DNA from: Porodaedalea pini
Lineage: Eukaryota > Basidiomycota > Agaricomycetes > Hymenochaetales > Hymenochaetaceae
Assembly (NCBI GenBank): GCA_002794775.1
Contig: NBAY01000016.1
Span: 496,001 to 560,000 of the forward strand
DNA: 64,000 bases
Direction of reading: 5' to 3'
Shown: in pieces, positions 12,353 through 23,027 of the stretch
Layout: every line of letters starts with the position of its first letter
How positions within the stretch are numbered: the stretch's first letter is position 1
Notes under the pieces: model-generated
The model's database searches: none
What the model was told of the DNA's origin: nothing
What the model saw: only the letters and a program-made list of their open reading frames with translations
Position numbers and translations under genes: made by a program

Positions 12353-12800
12353 CTATGCAATATCATTGGAGTTTTTCATCCCGACTCCTTCTGACTCACG
12401 CGCCTCCCGCTTGTATTCCCGGCTTATTTGCGAATAGCAATTTGGGCAGAGATGATGTGCCAATTTTGCCGACCCGCAGCCTGGACAGCTGACAATATCT
12501 GTGGGAGAAGCAAAATTAGAAGACCGCAAAAACCAGTAGTCTGAGCTACACACTCGACTTATCCTTCAGGCCCTTATTAGCGGCACGCATGGCTTTCCGG
12601 GAATGCGAGACCTTTTTCTTCGGAACAGCCCACACGATTGAGGGGAAAAACTCGAGCAGTGAATTCCATGAGGGGATCGCGAGGTGAAATGGCGCCAAGA
12701 GTGCTGCCGGTCGTAATATAGTCCAAGCTGGTACAGGGCGCTGAACGAGGTTTGAAAGAGAAAAGAGGCCGTATCGCAAAGGATTAAGAGCAAGCGACAT
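12353..12800 (-). CDS. MRPL32: Mitochondrial large ribosomal subunit protein bL32m
   Basis: Nuclear-encoded mitoribosomal protein. It has the bL32 core VPKKKVSHSRKAMRAANKGL followed by the zinc-ribbon CPGCGSAKLAHHLCPNCY with two CxxC pairs. About 57 residues precede VPKKK and form a presequence. In yeast, mAAA protease processing of this segment is known; here it is only inferred. One intron (12499-12553, GT-AG) joins KDKS to NIVSCPGCG. It is divergent from NDUFA5 with 144 bp between start codons. Confidence 0.94.
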
Positions 12801-12944
12801 GTCTGAACGAAAAAGAGGTAGTGGGAGTTACAGCTCAGGAATCCAAATCAAAACTCCCCGTCGCGCTCACGAGACGTGCTCTAAATTCGGCAACATGGAA
12901 ACACTCTCTTAACACCCAACGCTCACGGTCGTTCGCTGTTCGGC
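12801..12944. promoter_or_regulatory. Compact bidirectional promoter bL32m / NDUFA5
   Basis: This 144-bp gap between two divergent start codons must carry both promoters. Both genes encode mitochondrial proteins. Confidence 0.6.
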
Positions 12945-13398
12945 ATGTTTCGCCTCACTCGCCCTCTCTTCCAGCAAGCCCTGAAAGCCTCGACCGGGAT
13001 CACTGGTCTTAACGTCCACCCGAACCCACTCCCGGCACTCGTGGAGACCTACCAGGCCACGCTTGCGCGCGTTTCGGAAATCCCTCAATCGTCTGTCTAC
13101 AGGCAAAGCGTCGAGGCGCTCACGCAGCGAAAGCTGAAAATCGTTCAAAATGCGAAGGGCGATGTCACTGCTGCTGAAGAAGCGCTCGATGATGGTCAAA
13201 TAGAGGAGGCTATTGACGTTGCTCAGGATGAGCTCAGCCTAGTGGGCAAGATGATCGAATGGAAAGCGTGCGTTCTATTCTCTTATTTGTTTCTTTATGC
13301 ATTACTTATATGAGGATCTTGCCAGTTGGGAACCTTTAGAGGAGAAGCCTCAGCCAGGACAATGGGAATATTTTGGGAAGACGACTCAGTTCAAGTGA
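12945..13398 (+). CDS. NDUFA5: NADH:ubiquinone oxidoreductase subunit NDUFA5 (B13 / 29.9 kDa family)
   Basis: Accessory subunit of respiratory complex I, matrix arm. The sequence has TGITGLNVHPNPLPALVETY near the N-terminus, VYRQSVEALTQRKLKIV in the middle, and the conserved C-terminal EWKAWEPLEEKPQPGQWEYF. The intron at 13268-13325 is GT-AG and restores KAWEPL. The product is about 132 residues, like the core of the family and shorter than the Neurospora 29.9-kDa version. The first 15 residues (MFRLTRPLFQQALKA) look like a mitochondrial targeting segment. Confidence 0.92.
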
Positions 13399-13745
13399 TG
13401 TGTTTTGGCGTGCTATGTAGTGTGACGCCTGATATCCCAATGGTGCATAATTATCGCAGAAATGAGTACGAACAAGCTTCTCGCTAATGCCTTCAAACAA
13501 TCAATTCAGTATATTGACGTCTCATCAGACCAGACGCCTGAGAACCATGGTAAGAAGATAAGAGTAGGGAAATCAGCAGGAATGTGTCTCGAAATACATA
13601 CAAGACAGTGAATGCACATTAAAAGCATCAGTTTGGAACAGTTTTACGTCGCGAGCTGAGAGGCAACCAACAAATAACCCAGACCATACACGTCCATCGC
13701 CCATATACATGGCACTTTTCACTTAGGGGCCTTCAGAAGTTGTCT

Positions 13746-15012
13746 TTACGACAACGAAGGGAAGGCAGTCTGATCGTGGACGTTCACCGGGCGGTTGCTG
13801 CCGTTCGCGCCCTGGAATTCACCGCGGCCCCGACCTCTGCTGCCACGGCCGCGCCCGCCACCACGAGCTCCACGGTCCCCTCCGCGATCTCCTCCACGGC
13901 CACCACGACCGCCGCGAGTCTGGCGGTCAGAGAATTGTCCGTCAATCTCGATGACCTGCTTCTTATCTTCCTTCTTGGCACGCTGTTTGGCGGCCTTGGT
14001 CTACGAAAAACTTGAGAGAAAAATCGAGTGAGACGATATAAAAGCGCTTACCTTCGCGGCGAAATACACATCGTCTTCGTTGTCCTTTAAGACCTGAACG
14101 GCGTCCTTAAAAAGACCATCATCACCGTCATTTGCCTTCCTGACGTTCTCCAGCTTGGGAACCGTGATCTTCTCCTTCTGCTGAGCGAGGTACTGGTCAA
14201 GCGTAAGTGTGTTGTCCTCCTCTTCCTCCCTGTTACGGCGAGCCTCAGCAGGAGCGGCGTCCTTAGCGGTATCGCCAGAAGTCTCAACGGCGGGGGTACC
14301 CCATGCGTCATCAGCCGCAGCGGGGGCGGCATCAGTAGCCCAGGGGTCATTGGCCGGAGCTTCAGCAGCAGCATCCTTAAAGCCTTCCTCTTCCGCCTTC
14401 AGCTCCTTGTCGCCCTCGTCAGCGCCCCAGCCCTGGTTGATCTTCTTCTCCGAATCGCTGCGGGACTGCTCTAAGCATAAAAAAGTGAAAAAGGCAGTAG
14501 AAATGCGTACGTCTTGCCAGTCATGCTGTGCTTGTCAAAGGGACGTCCATGGCCCCCTGCACGACCACGGTCACCACGGTCACCTCTGCCCCTTCCACCC
14601 CTGCCGCGCCCGCGGCCACGCTCCTCGCTGACTGTTCAAAGCAGAGTTCATTTTTAGAGGTGAGTCAAAAGTATCCAGACAATCATTGCGCAGCTGCATT
14701 GACTCACGGCGCTTACCCTCACGGGGAGCATCCTCAGTAGTCTCCGCTTGCTCGCGGGGAGTAGAGCCGGCCGCGCCACCTCTCTGATAGTAACGTCCTC
14801 CCCTAGAAGCGGGGCCGGACCTGCCCCTCTGACCACCTCGCGCGGACGGGACATCGGTCTTCGGAGTCTCGGCTGACTTCGGCGTCGCCGCAGGAGCGGC
14901 GGGCGTCTCGTCTACAGGGGCTTTGCATAAGACAGAAATAACAAAGAAAATAGTGCATATAAGGCTAACCGCTGAGAAGGTCGAAGGGGTTCCTTGAGGC
15001 TACCGCTGACAT
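13746..15012 (-). CDS. Stm1 / SERBP1 (HABP4)-like ribosome- and mRNA-binding protein
   Basis: Stm1/SERBP1 proteins sit in the mRNA channel of idle 80S ribosomes and preserve them. The N-terminus MSAVASRNPFDLLS matches the Stm1 N-terminal motif. Next come a long RGG-rich region (RGRGRGGRGRGDRGDRGRAGG), an acidic Trp-containing stretch, the HABP4-type TLDQYLAQQKEK and a second RGG tract. It ends VNVHDQTAFPSLS. About four introns interrupt it. Its repetitive glycine codons also open a long frame on the plus strand at 13740-14031, which is only a shadow. Confidence 0.88.
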
Positions 15013-15799
15013 GTCGAACGGCGCCTTTTGATGTGCTCAGCCGTACTGTCGACGACGTTCGCGCACTGTTGGCTTGGTTTTTATGAGGGCAAAGGCGAAC
15101 AGATCACTGGCGATGCGATTGCGGTCAATTAATTTCATTTCGAGCTATTTTCCAGTAGTTGCTATATCGAGAGCTGCTGTATAGCAAGGATGACTAATGT
15201 AGTGAAATGGCTTTCTGCTGCCCAATATCCGACATACACGCTTTTAAAGCCTTCAGAGTGCAGAATAACGCACATATCCACCTACAGGTCGTGGTCGGCT
15301 GCTGTGAATTTCGAGAGTAGACTGCAGAATGAATCAAAAACTTGACCATAGGTATTTGGTGAGCCGGCCCTGAAGAGCAGCGTATAAGTCGTCGACGTTT
15401 CTTCCACTTTCTTAACGCTTAAACCACAGCCGCTCAAAAGCATCTCGACGATGGCTGGCTCGCCTTTCCGAAGGACTGACGCCGGCCGAGGACCTTGAGA
15501 CCGTCATAGTGGGCTGGAGAACAAGACGTCGTTCGCGGTCGAACGATGGGACTTGGGTGCGGCGGGCCTATGTATTTCTGCAGACGGAAAGCCCTGCGTG
15601 GCCTCCGTGTGGGTTCTGTCGCAATGTCTCGTTGTACATGCCATTGGAATAATCTGTCTCCGGCAGCATAGGAAGATGGGATGCATAAATATGACATTTT
15701 TACAGTTTATCTATAATTTGTATTTGTACATACGTAGGCCTTAAAAAACTTCGCTTACTCCGCATTAGAAACATAAAAACATTTGTTTTCAGACTAACA
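15013..15799. other. Intergenic, no gene recognised
   Basis: The right part of this 787-bp region ends at the tRNA 3' end. An 87-codon minus frame at 15434-15697 has no recognisable motif and no splice context, and I do not call it. The promoter of the Stm1-like gene should lie at the left edge. Confidence 0.5.
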
Positions 15800-15892
15800 C
15801 TCCACCAGCAGGATTTGAACCTACGCGCACAACGTGCATCAGATAATGTTGAAAATTCAAATCTGACACCTTAACCACTCGGTCATAGTGGA
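15800..15892 (-). tRNA. tRNA-Ser(UGA) with 11-nt intron
   Basis: Read on the minus strand, a 7-bp acceptor stem pairs TCCACTA with TGGTGGA (one G.T), followed by discriminator G73, the serine identity base. The D stem is ACC/GGT. The anticodon stem TCAGA/TCTGA closes a loop with anticodon TGA at positions 34-36. An 11-nt intron, TTTTCAACATT, follows position 37. The long variable arm GCAC-GTT-GTGC and T stem GTAGG/CCTGC complete a type II tRNA. The intron can pair with the anticodon, as pre-tRNA introns usually do. Confidence 0.93.
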
Positions 15893-16186
15893 GACAGCTT
15901 TATTATTCCATCAAAACCATCTTAAGGCAACGAGTGATTGCATTGGTTTACTCCAGTACTCTCGTACAAACTTCTGTGTTTGCTATTCGCATTTTGTCTC
16001 CTGTACCCTCGGGTCGGTGAAGATTCTGCATGACTTCTGCTCCCCGTACAATTGAGCGTGGTCACGGAGACTGATCGACGTGAGCCAAACGTGCCAACGC
16101 TGCGACTTGCCCTCCGCGTCCGCGACGTTTCATCGGCCACACATACAAACAAGTTTTTGCTTCACTATTGATTAATCCACGGTGAA
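15893..16186. promoter_or_regulatory. Upstream region of tRNA-Ser and LSM1
   Basis: The region separates the tRNA 5' end and the LSM1 start codon. No further feature is recognised. Confidence 0.4.
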
Positions 16187-16799
16187 ATGGACTCTCTCAT
16201 ACCATTTACGACTTCCGGATCTCTTGTCGATTGCGTGGACAGTACGTTCGCGTCCTTACCCCGTTCTGAACAATCTCTGAGCTGGCTCGCAACTGTATCC
16301 GTCCCCGTCGCACACAGAGAAGATGCTGGTCATGCTACGAGACGGACGGAAACTTATAGGCGTACTGCGCTCCTATGATCAATTTGGCCCGTGTTTTATT
16401 CTTCTTACTCGAGCCAAACGCCAATCTGACGCGTTTCCACTTTCTCTCCGCAGCTAATCTCGTTCTTGAAGACACTATTGAGCGCATATATCACGGGACT
16501 GAGTTCGCAGAACGAAAAGTTGGCATATTCATCATCAGAGGAGAGAACGTTGTCCTATTAGGAGAGATTGCGAGTTGTCTCTTTTTCTGTGCAAGCTAGC
16601 TTTCCACTAATGCAATATCTCACGACAGGACCTGGACCTTGAGGACGAGGTTCCATTGCAGCACGTTCAATACGACTCCCTGAAACCCGCATTTGCGAAG
16701 GAGATGGCAGAAAAGAAACATCACGATCACGGCAAAGCTCAGGTATTATTTGAGGAGAAGGGTTTCTGTAGAGAAGGTGGTGAAGGAGACGGTTATTGA
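16187..16799 (+). CDS. LSM1: LSM1, subunit of the cytoplasmic Lsm1-7 mRNA decay ring
   Basis: Lsm1 belongs to the ring that binds deadenylated mRNA 3' ends and promotes decapping. Sm motif 1 reads [21 protein letters not shown] and Sm2 reads [15 protein letters not shown]. The characteristic tail is [12 protein letters not shown]. Four exons: the intron at 16242-16317 is GT-AG, while 16387-16453 (TTTG|GCCCGT) and 16570-16628 (ATT|GCGAGT) both need GC donors to keep DQFANLVLED and LLGEIDLDLED. The stop is TGA at 16797. It is convergent with the Spp1 gene. Confidence 0.92.
16387..16453 (+). other. GC-AG intron (second intron of LSM1)
   Basis: Exon TTTG, intron GCCCGT...CCGCAG, exon CTAATCTC. 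This gives the highly conserved DQFANLVL. Using the GT four bases downstream would create a stop. Confidence 0.75.
16570..16628 (+). other. GC-AG intron (third intron of LSM1)
   Basis: Exon GAGATT, intron GCGAGT...CGACAG, exon GACCTGGAC. This keeps LGEIDLD; the next GT leaves the reading frame wrong. Confidence 0.75.
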
Positions 16800-17005
16800 G
16801 GCGTGCATGTAATTGCTTCGTTGAGCTATTAGTGTGCGATCTATACTTTAACACTGCAAGTACGTTCTTCATTGAGTGTATTCTAGACGCGTTCAAGGAC
16901 ATCCTGATCACTGTACTATCGATTGCTATGCGTTAAATACTATGCAACGCGCGTTACTATAATGCAAGATAAAAAATACATATATGAGTTCAATATATGA
17001 TCATA

Positions 17006-20000
17006 TTATGCTGCCGCAACAGACTTCGTTCCAGTCCTTTTTACGCCACCTTCCGAGCTCGCATTAGTAAGTTTCAAGCTGAAAGTTGATTCAGGGAACG
17101 AACCCGCAGGGCGCAACTGAGGATGAAGAACGTCTTCTATCCGACTTCTGATCTCGCGTTCGCGAGTCGTGAGTTCCGCAAGTTCCCTCTCCTTTGTGAC
17201 CCTCTCCTTCTCAATGCCTGCCGAACGTACTCTCTGCCAGCTACGAGAAAGTTTAGTAGAGAGATTTGAGCATGAATGATATCCACGTACCCCACATGCC
17301 GCTCGCACTTCTTCTTTCCCTGGCACCACCATTCGCCAACCAGAGCCTGTCCATCGACCTCCATATCCTGATTTTCTTCGGAGTGGCCATTCGGCGCAGT
17401 GTCCTCGTAGCTTTCCAGAACACCAGCACCGAACTCAAGCCATTCTTCATCGCCATATACCAACCTCTGATCCCATCCGCAGTCGCCCACGCTCTCAGCG
17501 CGCTCCGAGGCAAGTTGCAGTAACCTTTCCCTCCAACAAATCACCTCCAGCTCCTTCTTGCGCTCTTCTCGATCCCGCACAACTATTTGGAGTTGTTTCT
17601 CGAGCCGCGCAACAATGCTGTCCCTTCTATCTTCATCCCCGACAAGTTCATTAGCTTCAGGAATGTTCCTTTGAGGCTCTGGCACGACGTTGTTCTGTAT
17701 TTCCGCAAGTATGGCTTTCGGAAGCGTCCGGTCCGGTTCGCGGGTGACAAATCCTTCGCGTCTCTTTGCATCCTTCACGGACTCCCATAATCCACGAACG
17801 TCTCCACCTTTGCTCGCCCAGGTCTGTATTTTACGATGCATGTGTCTGCAACAAAGTTATTGAGTCCTCTACGTGATTGTTAACGCGTATATTACTGACC
17901 TTACGCCACATTCGTCCGTGCAATATTTCGAGTACGCACCGCGAGACGGCTTGTGACAAGCATCGGCCGAGTCTGGATATGGATGATTCAGTCCGGAGAG
18001 GCAGCGCTGCTTGTAAGTCGTCCGAAGGTTCAGACTCGGATTCCCTGTAGACATAGTCGTTAGACAAGAACAACAAAGGCAAGGGCAGAAGACTGGATGT
18101 GGCGGGCTACACCTGTGCCACACATGTGGCTCGCCGAAGTGTCATAGTTTCAGTTACTTACGAGCAATACAGTTCGTACAAATGAACTGGTCTACAAGAT
18201 CAATAAGGAGGTCTGGCATGTTCACGCATTGGGTATGATACCATTCATCGCATCTGAGGAATCCGCCAGTAAGCAAGAGAAAAGGACTGGTCCATAAAAC
18301 ACGCTGTACCTGTCGCAAGCAATCATCACCCTGTCCTCATCGTACTGTGTCCTGCAGATGCAATAGAGTTTATCCTTGTCCCCCCCTTCGGCTTCCTCAG
18401 CAGCAGGGTCCCTTGCTTTCTCTTCGTCAACCTTCGCGCTTTTCTCGCGATGAATTTCAGGATCGACAGATGCGCGAGGCATAGCGGAATGCGAGCGCGA
18501 GCGCGAAGTAGCCCCATCCCCGCCACCTGAAGCAGCAGGCTTTTTCCGATTCTGAGATGACGATGTCTGACTCGCCGGAACCGTAGAAGCTGCTGCCGCT
18601 GCCGCTGCCGATTTCTTGGATTTTGTGACCATGCGGCCTGATGAAGTGACCGTAGGGAAAACTTCACCAGTTGATGTGCTTGAGTTGGGGAGAGGCATAG
18701 ACAATGTTGGAAGAGAACTGGAGACAGGAGTTGACGGCTCTTTCGACATTTTTGCTACCTTCATTTTATCGGAAGAAATACCCTTTGTGGGACGAGGTTT
18801 CGAACTTGACTTCAACTTCGACGACTGCTGCTGTTGTAAATCAAGGACAGACCAGTTGAGTGGAGCATGACTACTACATACCTTCGCTCCCGAGTCTTCG
18901 ACTTGAGCTGAGAGTAGTTCGCTAAATCTCGTAGCATCCTCTACCTTTCCTCTCGCCCTTGGCTTTGCCGACCCCTTCTTCGAGTCCTTTAATTGCGCGC
19001 CTGTCGCTTTCAATACATCCGGTGGTGGTGGCATAGACATCCGATCGAAGTCAGCATACTGAGGCGTGACGAAGGTCCTCTGCGCATAAGAGGTTAACGG
19101 TCCTGAATGTTGATGAGGCTTCGAGTGAAGCTCAGAGGGACCGTCTATGAGACTCAATAGCTCATCTTCCACATCGACCTCCATAGTGTCCGTCCCCTGA
19201 TCATCAAACTCGGTTCTCTCGTCCTCTGACGTTGCTGCACCTGCCGCATCAGCGAGCTCATCCAAAATTTCAGCTTCTACCTCCGACATTAGCCCCTCGT
19301 CACCGAAATCAGGAGTACGCCGAACAGGGGAGAAATTATCAGAGAGCTCCTTCATCGCTTCGGGAGTAGGGCTTCGCAGCCTCGTATCTGCAGTAGCTGA
19401 CTGTATTGGGATGGTATGTCTCGAGTATTTGTTACTCCACCGGGCTGTGGTGTACCCATTCTCTTCAGTTTCTGCTGAAGATATAATGAGGGAACTGCTT
19501 TGCGAAGGGATCTGCCTTTCGGCATTTCTTGGTGAATCGAAGGTCGATAAGAAGAAATCATCCACGTCTTCATCATCCGCAGCACCCCTTTCATTAGATT
19601 GCAGGGACCTGGTGCTCATACCCGGCAGTTTCGGTTGTGTCTGTGGTCGGGATGAACTCGACTTTGAGATGTTCTTCCTGGCCGAGTTCTCATCTTGACT
19701 CTCTGTAACCCCTCTTCTCTCTCTATCTGACAAGGCGACACCACGAAATTCTTTCTCCATGACGGCCAGCGCGGCCGAGCCAGGTTTCTTCGGTCTTGGT
19801 TTGCTGCGTGGAGGAGAGCGCCGGGTCCGAGGAACAACCACTGACTCCACCGGAGAAAGTGGTAGCGAGTAACGGGAGGGGCTATTCATTTGTGTGTCTT
19901 CGAAAGCACCCTGGCAAGGATTACTGCGCGCCGAGGATGATGGCGCGTACAATGAGCCTGGTTTCGATACAGATGTGTGCCCCGAACTCGTTGAAGGAAG

Positions 20001-21302
20001 ATGCGAGGTTGTGTCCAGCATGTGATACTGATGCTCGTAGTTGTCGTAGGTTGTCTCAGGCGACTGGCTGCGGCGCCTTAAGCCACTGTCTGACAAAGGT
20101 AGAGTCGAGCGGGGGTCATATCGCGATGCTTGGTAGACATCTGTCTGCTGCAAATGCGAAGATTCAGGCGAGGAGCGACGTCGCTTTATAGCCCGTCCAT
20201 CTTCCCCAAAGGCCTGCCCTTTGTAGTATGTGTCAGCTTTGTCAACAGGCAGATATCCAGTTGTATGGGAAGCTGCTGTATAGGGAGGTGTGGGTGGAGT
20301 GGCCTGAAGTCTCATATCACTTCGGAATTCGACAGGGCTGAGAGATGCAGGCCTGGCGGTGGTGTAATTGAACGGAAGCTGAGGTTCCTCACCTCCACTC
20401 TGCCGCCTATGGACATCGATACGCTCCCTCTCCTCGGTGGCCGCCTGAACAAGGACATCGAGACCACTCAGACCAGACGTTGGAACCGTAGGCGACAGCG
20501 ACGCTGAGGCACGCTGGGACGGGAGCATCCTTGTCTCGGGCAGCCGCGACAAAACAGGCGAGTGCTGAAAGTATCTTCCACTAGAGCTGGATGTGGATAT
20601 TTGCGTCGAGTGGGGCAAATCCGTGGTGGAGACAGACAAGGGTTGTGCCGAGGAAGGAAATTTACTCGGCAAGGACGAGGATGAGAGAGATGGGTGCGTT
20701 TGTAAAGTGGGAGAATACTGATGGTCCTTCACTTGGATAGAAGCACGTCGGCCACGGCTTTTTTCGTGGACATTAACCGGGGATGTTGAAGAAGGCGGTG
20801 GTGGATATTGGTTGTACAGATGGGGATGCGTTTGTGTTTGCGTTGTGTAGGAGCCGGAGCCGGAGTGCTGAGGGCGCGGGAAACCAGACCCTTGAACGTC
20901 TTCCGAACGATGGCCACGACGGAGAAGAACGCTGTGGTCTACGGGTGAAGCGGATGATAGTGAGAATGGAGGTGAGGGAGTCCGTCGTCGGGTCGGAGAT
21001 GGTTGAAGCGCGAGCGGGGTAAGGACGGTTGCTGATGGCAGCGACCTCGGACTGTCCTGGTACGTCGGACTGAGCTGCTGCTGTTGGAATTGCTCATGCT
21101 GAGGGCTAATATATGGATTGGACGCCGGCGCCAACGCGCTACGCTCGGAGGATGAGTATGAACGGACTCGGACCGCAGCTGGTTGCTGTTGCGTGGGCGA
21201 GTGTGCGGGGGAGCGTGAGAGCTGACTATCGGGTCTGTTCACCGACGCCTCTTCGTTGTCGCACAACAGCGAACTTATGTCCAGACGGCGGCGCGATGAC
21301 AT
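17006..21302 (-). CDS. SPP1: COMPASS (Set1) complex PHD-finger subunit, Spp1/CFP1-like
   Basis: Spp1/CFP1 reads H3K4 methylation and tethers Set1/COMPASS. The product is about 1,340 residues. The first 970 or so are low-complexity and rich in Ser, Pro and Gln. A PHD finger follows (LYCICRTQYDEDRVMIACDR, then CDEWYHTQCVNMPDLL and FICTNCI). Then comes the Spp1/CFP1 C-terminal domain with ACHKPSRGAYSKYCTDECG, and a helical region ending GTKSVAAA. Introns are about 17241-17290, 17846-17899, the one between the two PHD exons near 18051-18167, and about 18258-18309. An in-frame GT-AG stretch near 18840-18887 may be a further intron. The N-terminal extension is much longer than in yeast Spp1 (353 residues). 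Confidence 0.88.
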
Positions 21303-21430
21303 GCTGTAGACGGTGTTGAAGACTCAAGCTGAAGAGCGGCTTACTCACGACGCGCGCTCTGGCACGCTCTAAAACTATCACCACGCGGGCTATGTATTTA
21401 CTGTAAGTACACACGTACATACTCTCTTAT

Positions 21431-22770
21431 TCAACACACATGCGCAATTGCGCCTCCTTGCTCGACACGTGGGCCCAAGTCGCGTCCGACAGTTCGCTCG
21501 AACACCTCCATCATGAACCCGAAGAGCGAGCGTGTCAGTGCCGCGTCCCAACGGCCCTTCGACGATTCGTCGCGGATGAACGCATGCTGCGCCTGCATTT
21601 CAAGAAACTGTGCGGACTTCTCTCAGAAGGACAAGGCGATGGAGCTATAGTGAATTACTTACCGAGGTAGTTATGTCCGCATCCTCCAACGTCTTGCGAA
21701 TAAGGTCTCGACCACTGCGTGGAACGTGCGTATCCTGCTTCCCAAATATCATCTGGCAAGCATGCTAATCAGCGCGAATCTCAGTGACTTCACGCGCACG
21801 TACCACAAGCTCGCCCTTGCCTTTCAAGTCGCCATTCTGGACCCTCACGAGTGTGTCGTCGTTCTTGCCTTTTCCGAGAGTGGCGCTATGAATGTCCGTC
21901 GCAAAGAAACATACCGACGACAAGATCCGCGCGTCAAACGCGGCCTATGAGGCATCATTGTAACTTCTGGAGTACCCTCGAGTTTAAAAACATACACGGA
22001 ATGCCTAGAAGATGGCTTAGTATGTATGCAACACAGAAATCCGATAAACTCACAAGATGGCCGCCGAGACACATACCGGTCGCTGCAAACCTGTGAGCAG
22101 ACTCTTCTACTCTCTTGTTCATAACAGGATGGCTCACAAGCAATCCGTCCATTGCAATTGTTCAAAGAGCATAACAAGTCAACCGACAGTGTTGTATCCT
22201 TGAAATATAGAATTCAAAACGTAGACTATGGCATAGCAGTAGAGGCATACCTCATCGTACGCAGCTACCTCCTTCTCAATTTTGTATTTGTTCCCCCTAT
22301 CAGTACCTGTTAAATGCTAGCGGTCAGTTATGACTAGAAAAATAACCTGGGTGTACCTTCTGCGTCGTAAGGGATAGCTTCTGGCCCTTCGAATTCGTGG
22401 AAGCTAGACGGGCAAGCTTCACAGATTCAATCACACATCATCGAGCAAGACATGTCGGAGCTTACCAACGACGTAGCCCTGGCTCGCAATCTGGCCCGCA
22501 AACCGTTCAACGGGGCCAGTTACCTGGTAAATTTCACTGGATCATGCATTGTAATCAGACAACGCATATGTGGCCTGGACTAGCGAGTTACCTGAAGACA
22601 ACGACGCCTGTGAAGCAATAAGCCGCTAGCTGTAGGTATATGCATTAATGCTTGCCTGGAAAGCTCGCTTCCGGGTAGTTGGGCACACTCGGTGCGATGA
22701 TGAAGATTCTAACCGGCCTTCCACCAGACAGTTTCGACGGCACGTCGTGGAATGTCTTTGTGATGAGCAT
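21431..22770 (-). CDS. Dienelactone hydrolase family alpha/beta hydrolase
   Basis: DLH-fold enzymes open lactones or related esters with a Cys-Asp-His triad. Eleven small exons assemble from MLITKTFHDVPSKLSGG. The nucleophile is in TGMCLGGHL, the Asp in MIFGKQDTHVP and the His in EMQAQHAFIRDESSKGRWD; it closes FMMEVFERTVGRD. Other conserved parts are EIYQVTGPVERFA and EFEGPEAIPYDAEGTDRG. The first intron (22608-22655) starts GCAAGC, a near-perfect GC donor after CAG; the others are GT-AG. No signal peptide, so probably cytosolic. The natural substrate is unknown; catabolism of aromatic ring-cleavage lactones is the usual suggestion for this family. Confidence 0.9.
22608..22655 (-). other. GC-AG intron (first intron of the dienelactone hydrolase-like gene)
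   Basis: Minus strand: exon TTTCCAG, intron GCAAGC...TTCACAG, exon GCGTCGTTG. This gives the conserved SFPGVVVFS. The donor matches the known GC consensus AG|GCAAG. Confidence 0.85.
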
Positions 22771-23027
22771 AATGGGGGTCTGAAGTCAAGTTCCAATTCA
22801 AATCAAGCACACGGATTTGCGTTCACACATGAGATTAGAACTTTTGCAAAAGGACAGCAAGGGTCTTTAGTATTCTGCCCCTCTGCAGAGGTCTTCGTTA
22901 TTGAGCGTACAATTGATCGTGACAACACAGCGTTGATGACAAGAGTATAAGTACCGACGTGCGAGATAATGAAACAAAAACAGATGAACGGAGTGGTAAA
23001 AAAATAAAGCCGTACATCTGCATCTAT

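Noticed and set aside
13740..14031. Plus-strand open frames opposite the Stm1-like gene
   Set aside because: They are shadows of RGG-repeat codons; the minus-strand protein has family motifs and splice sites.
15434..15697. 87-codon minus-strand open frame between the Stm1-like gene and the tRNA
   Set aside because: No motif, no signal peptide and no exon partners found.
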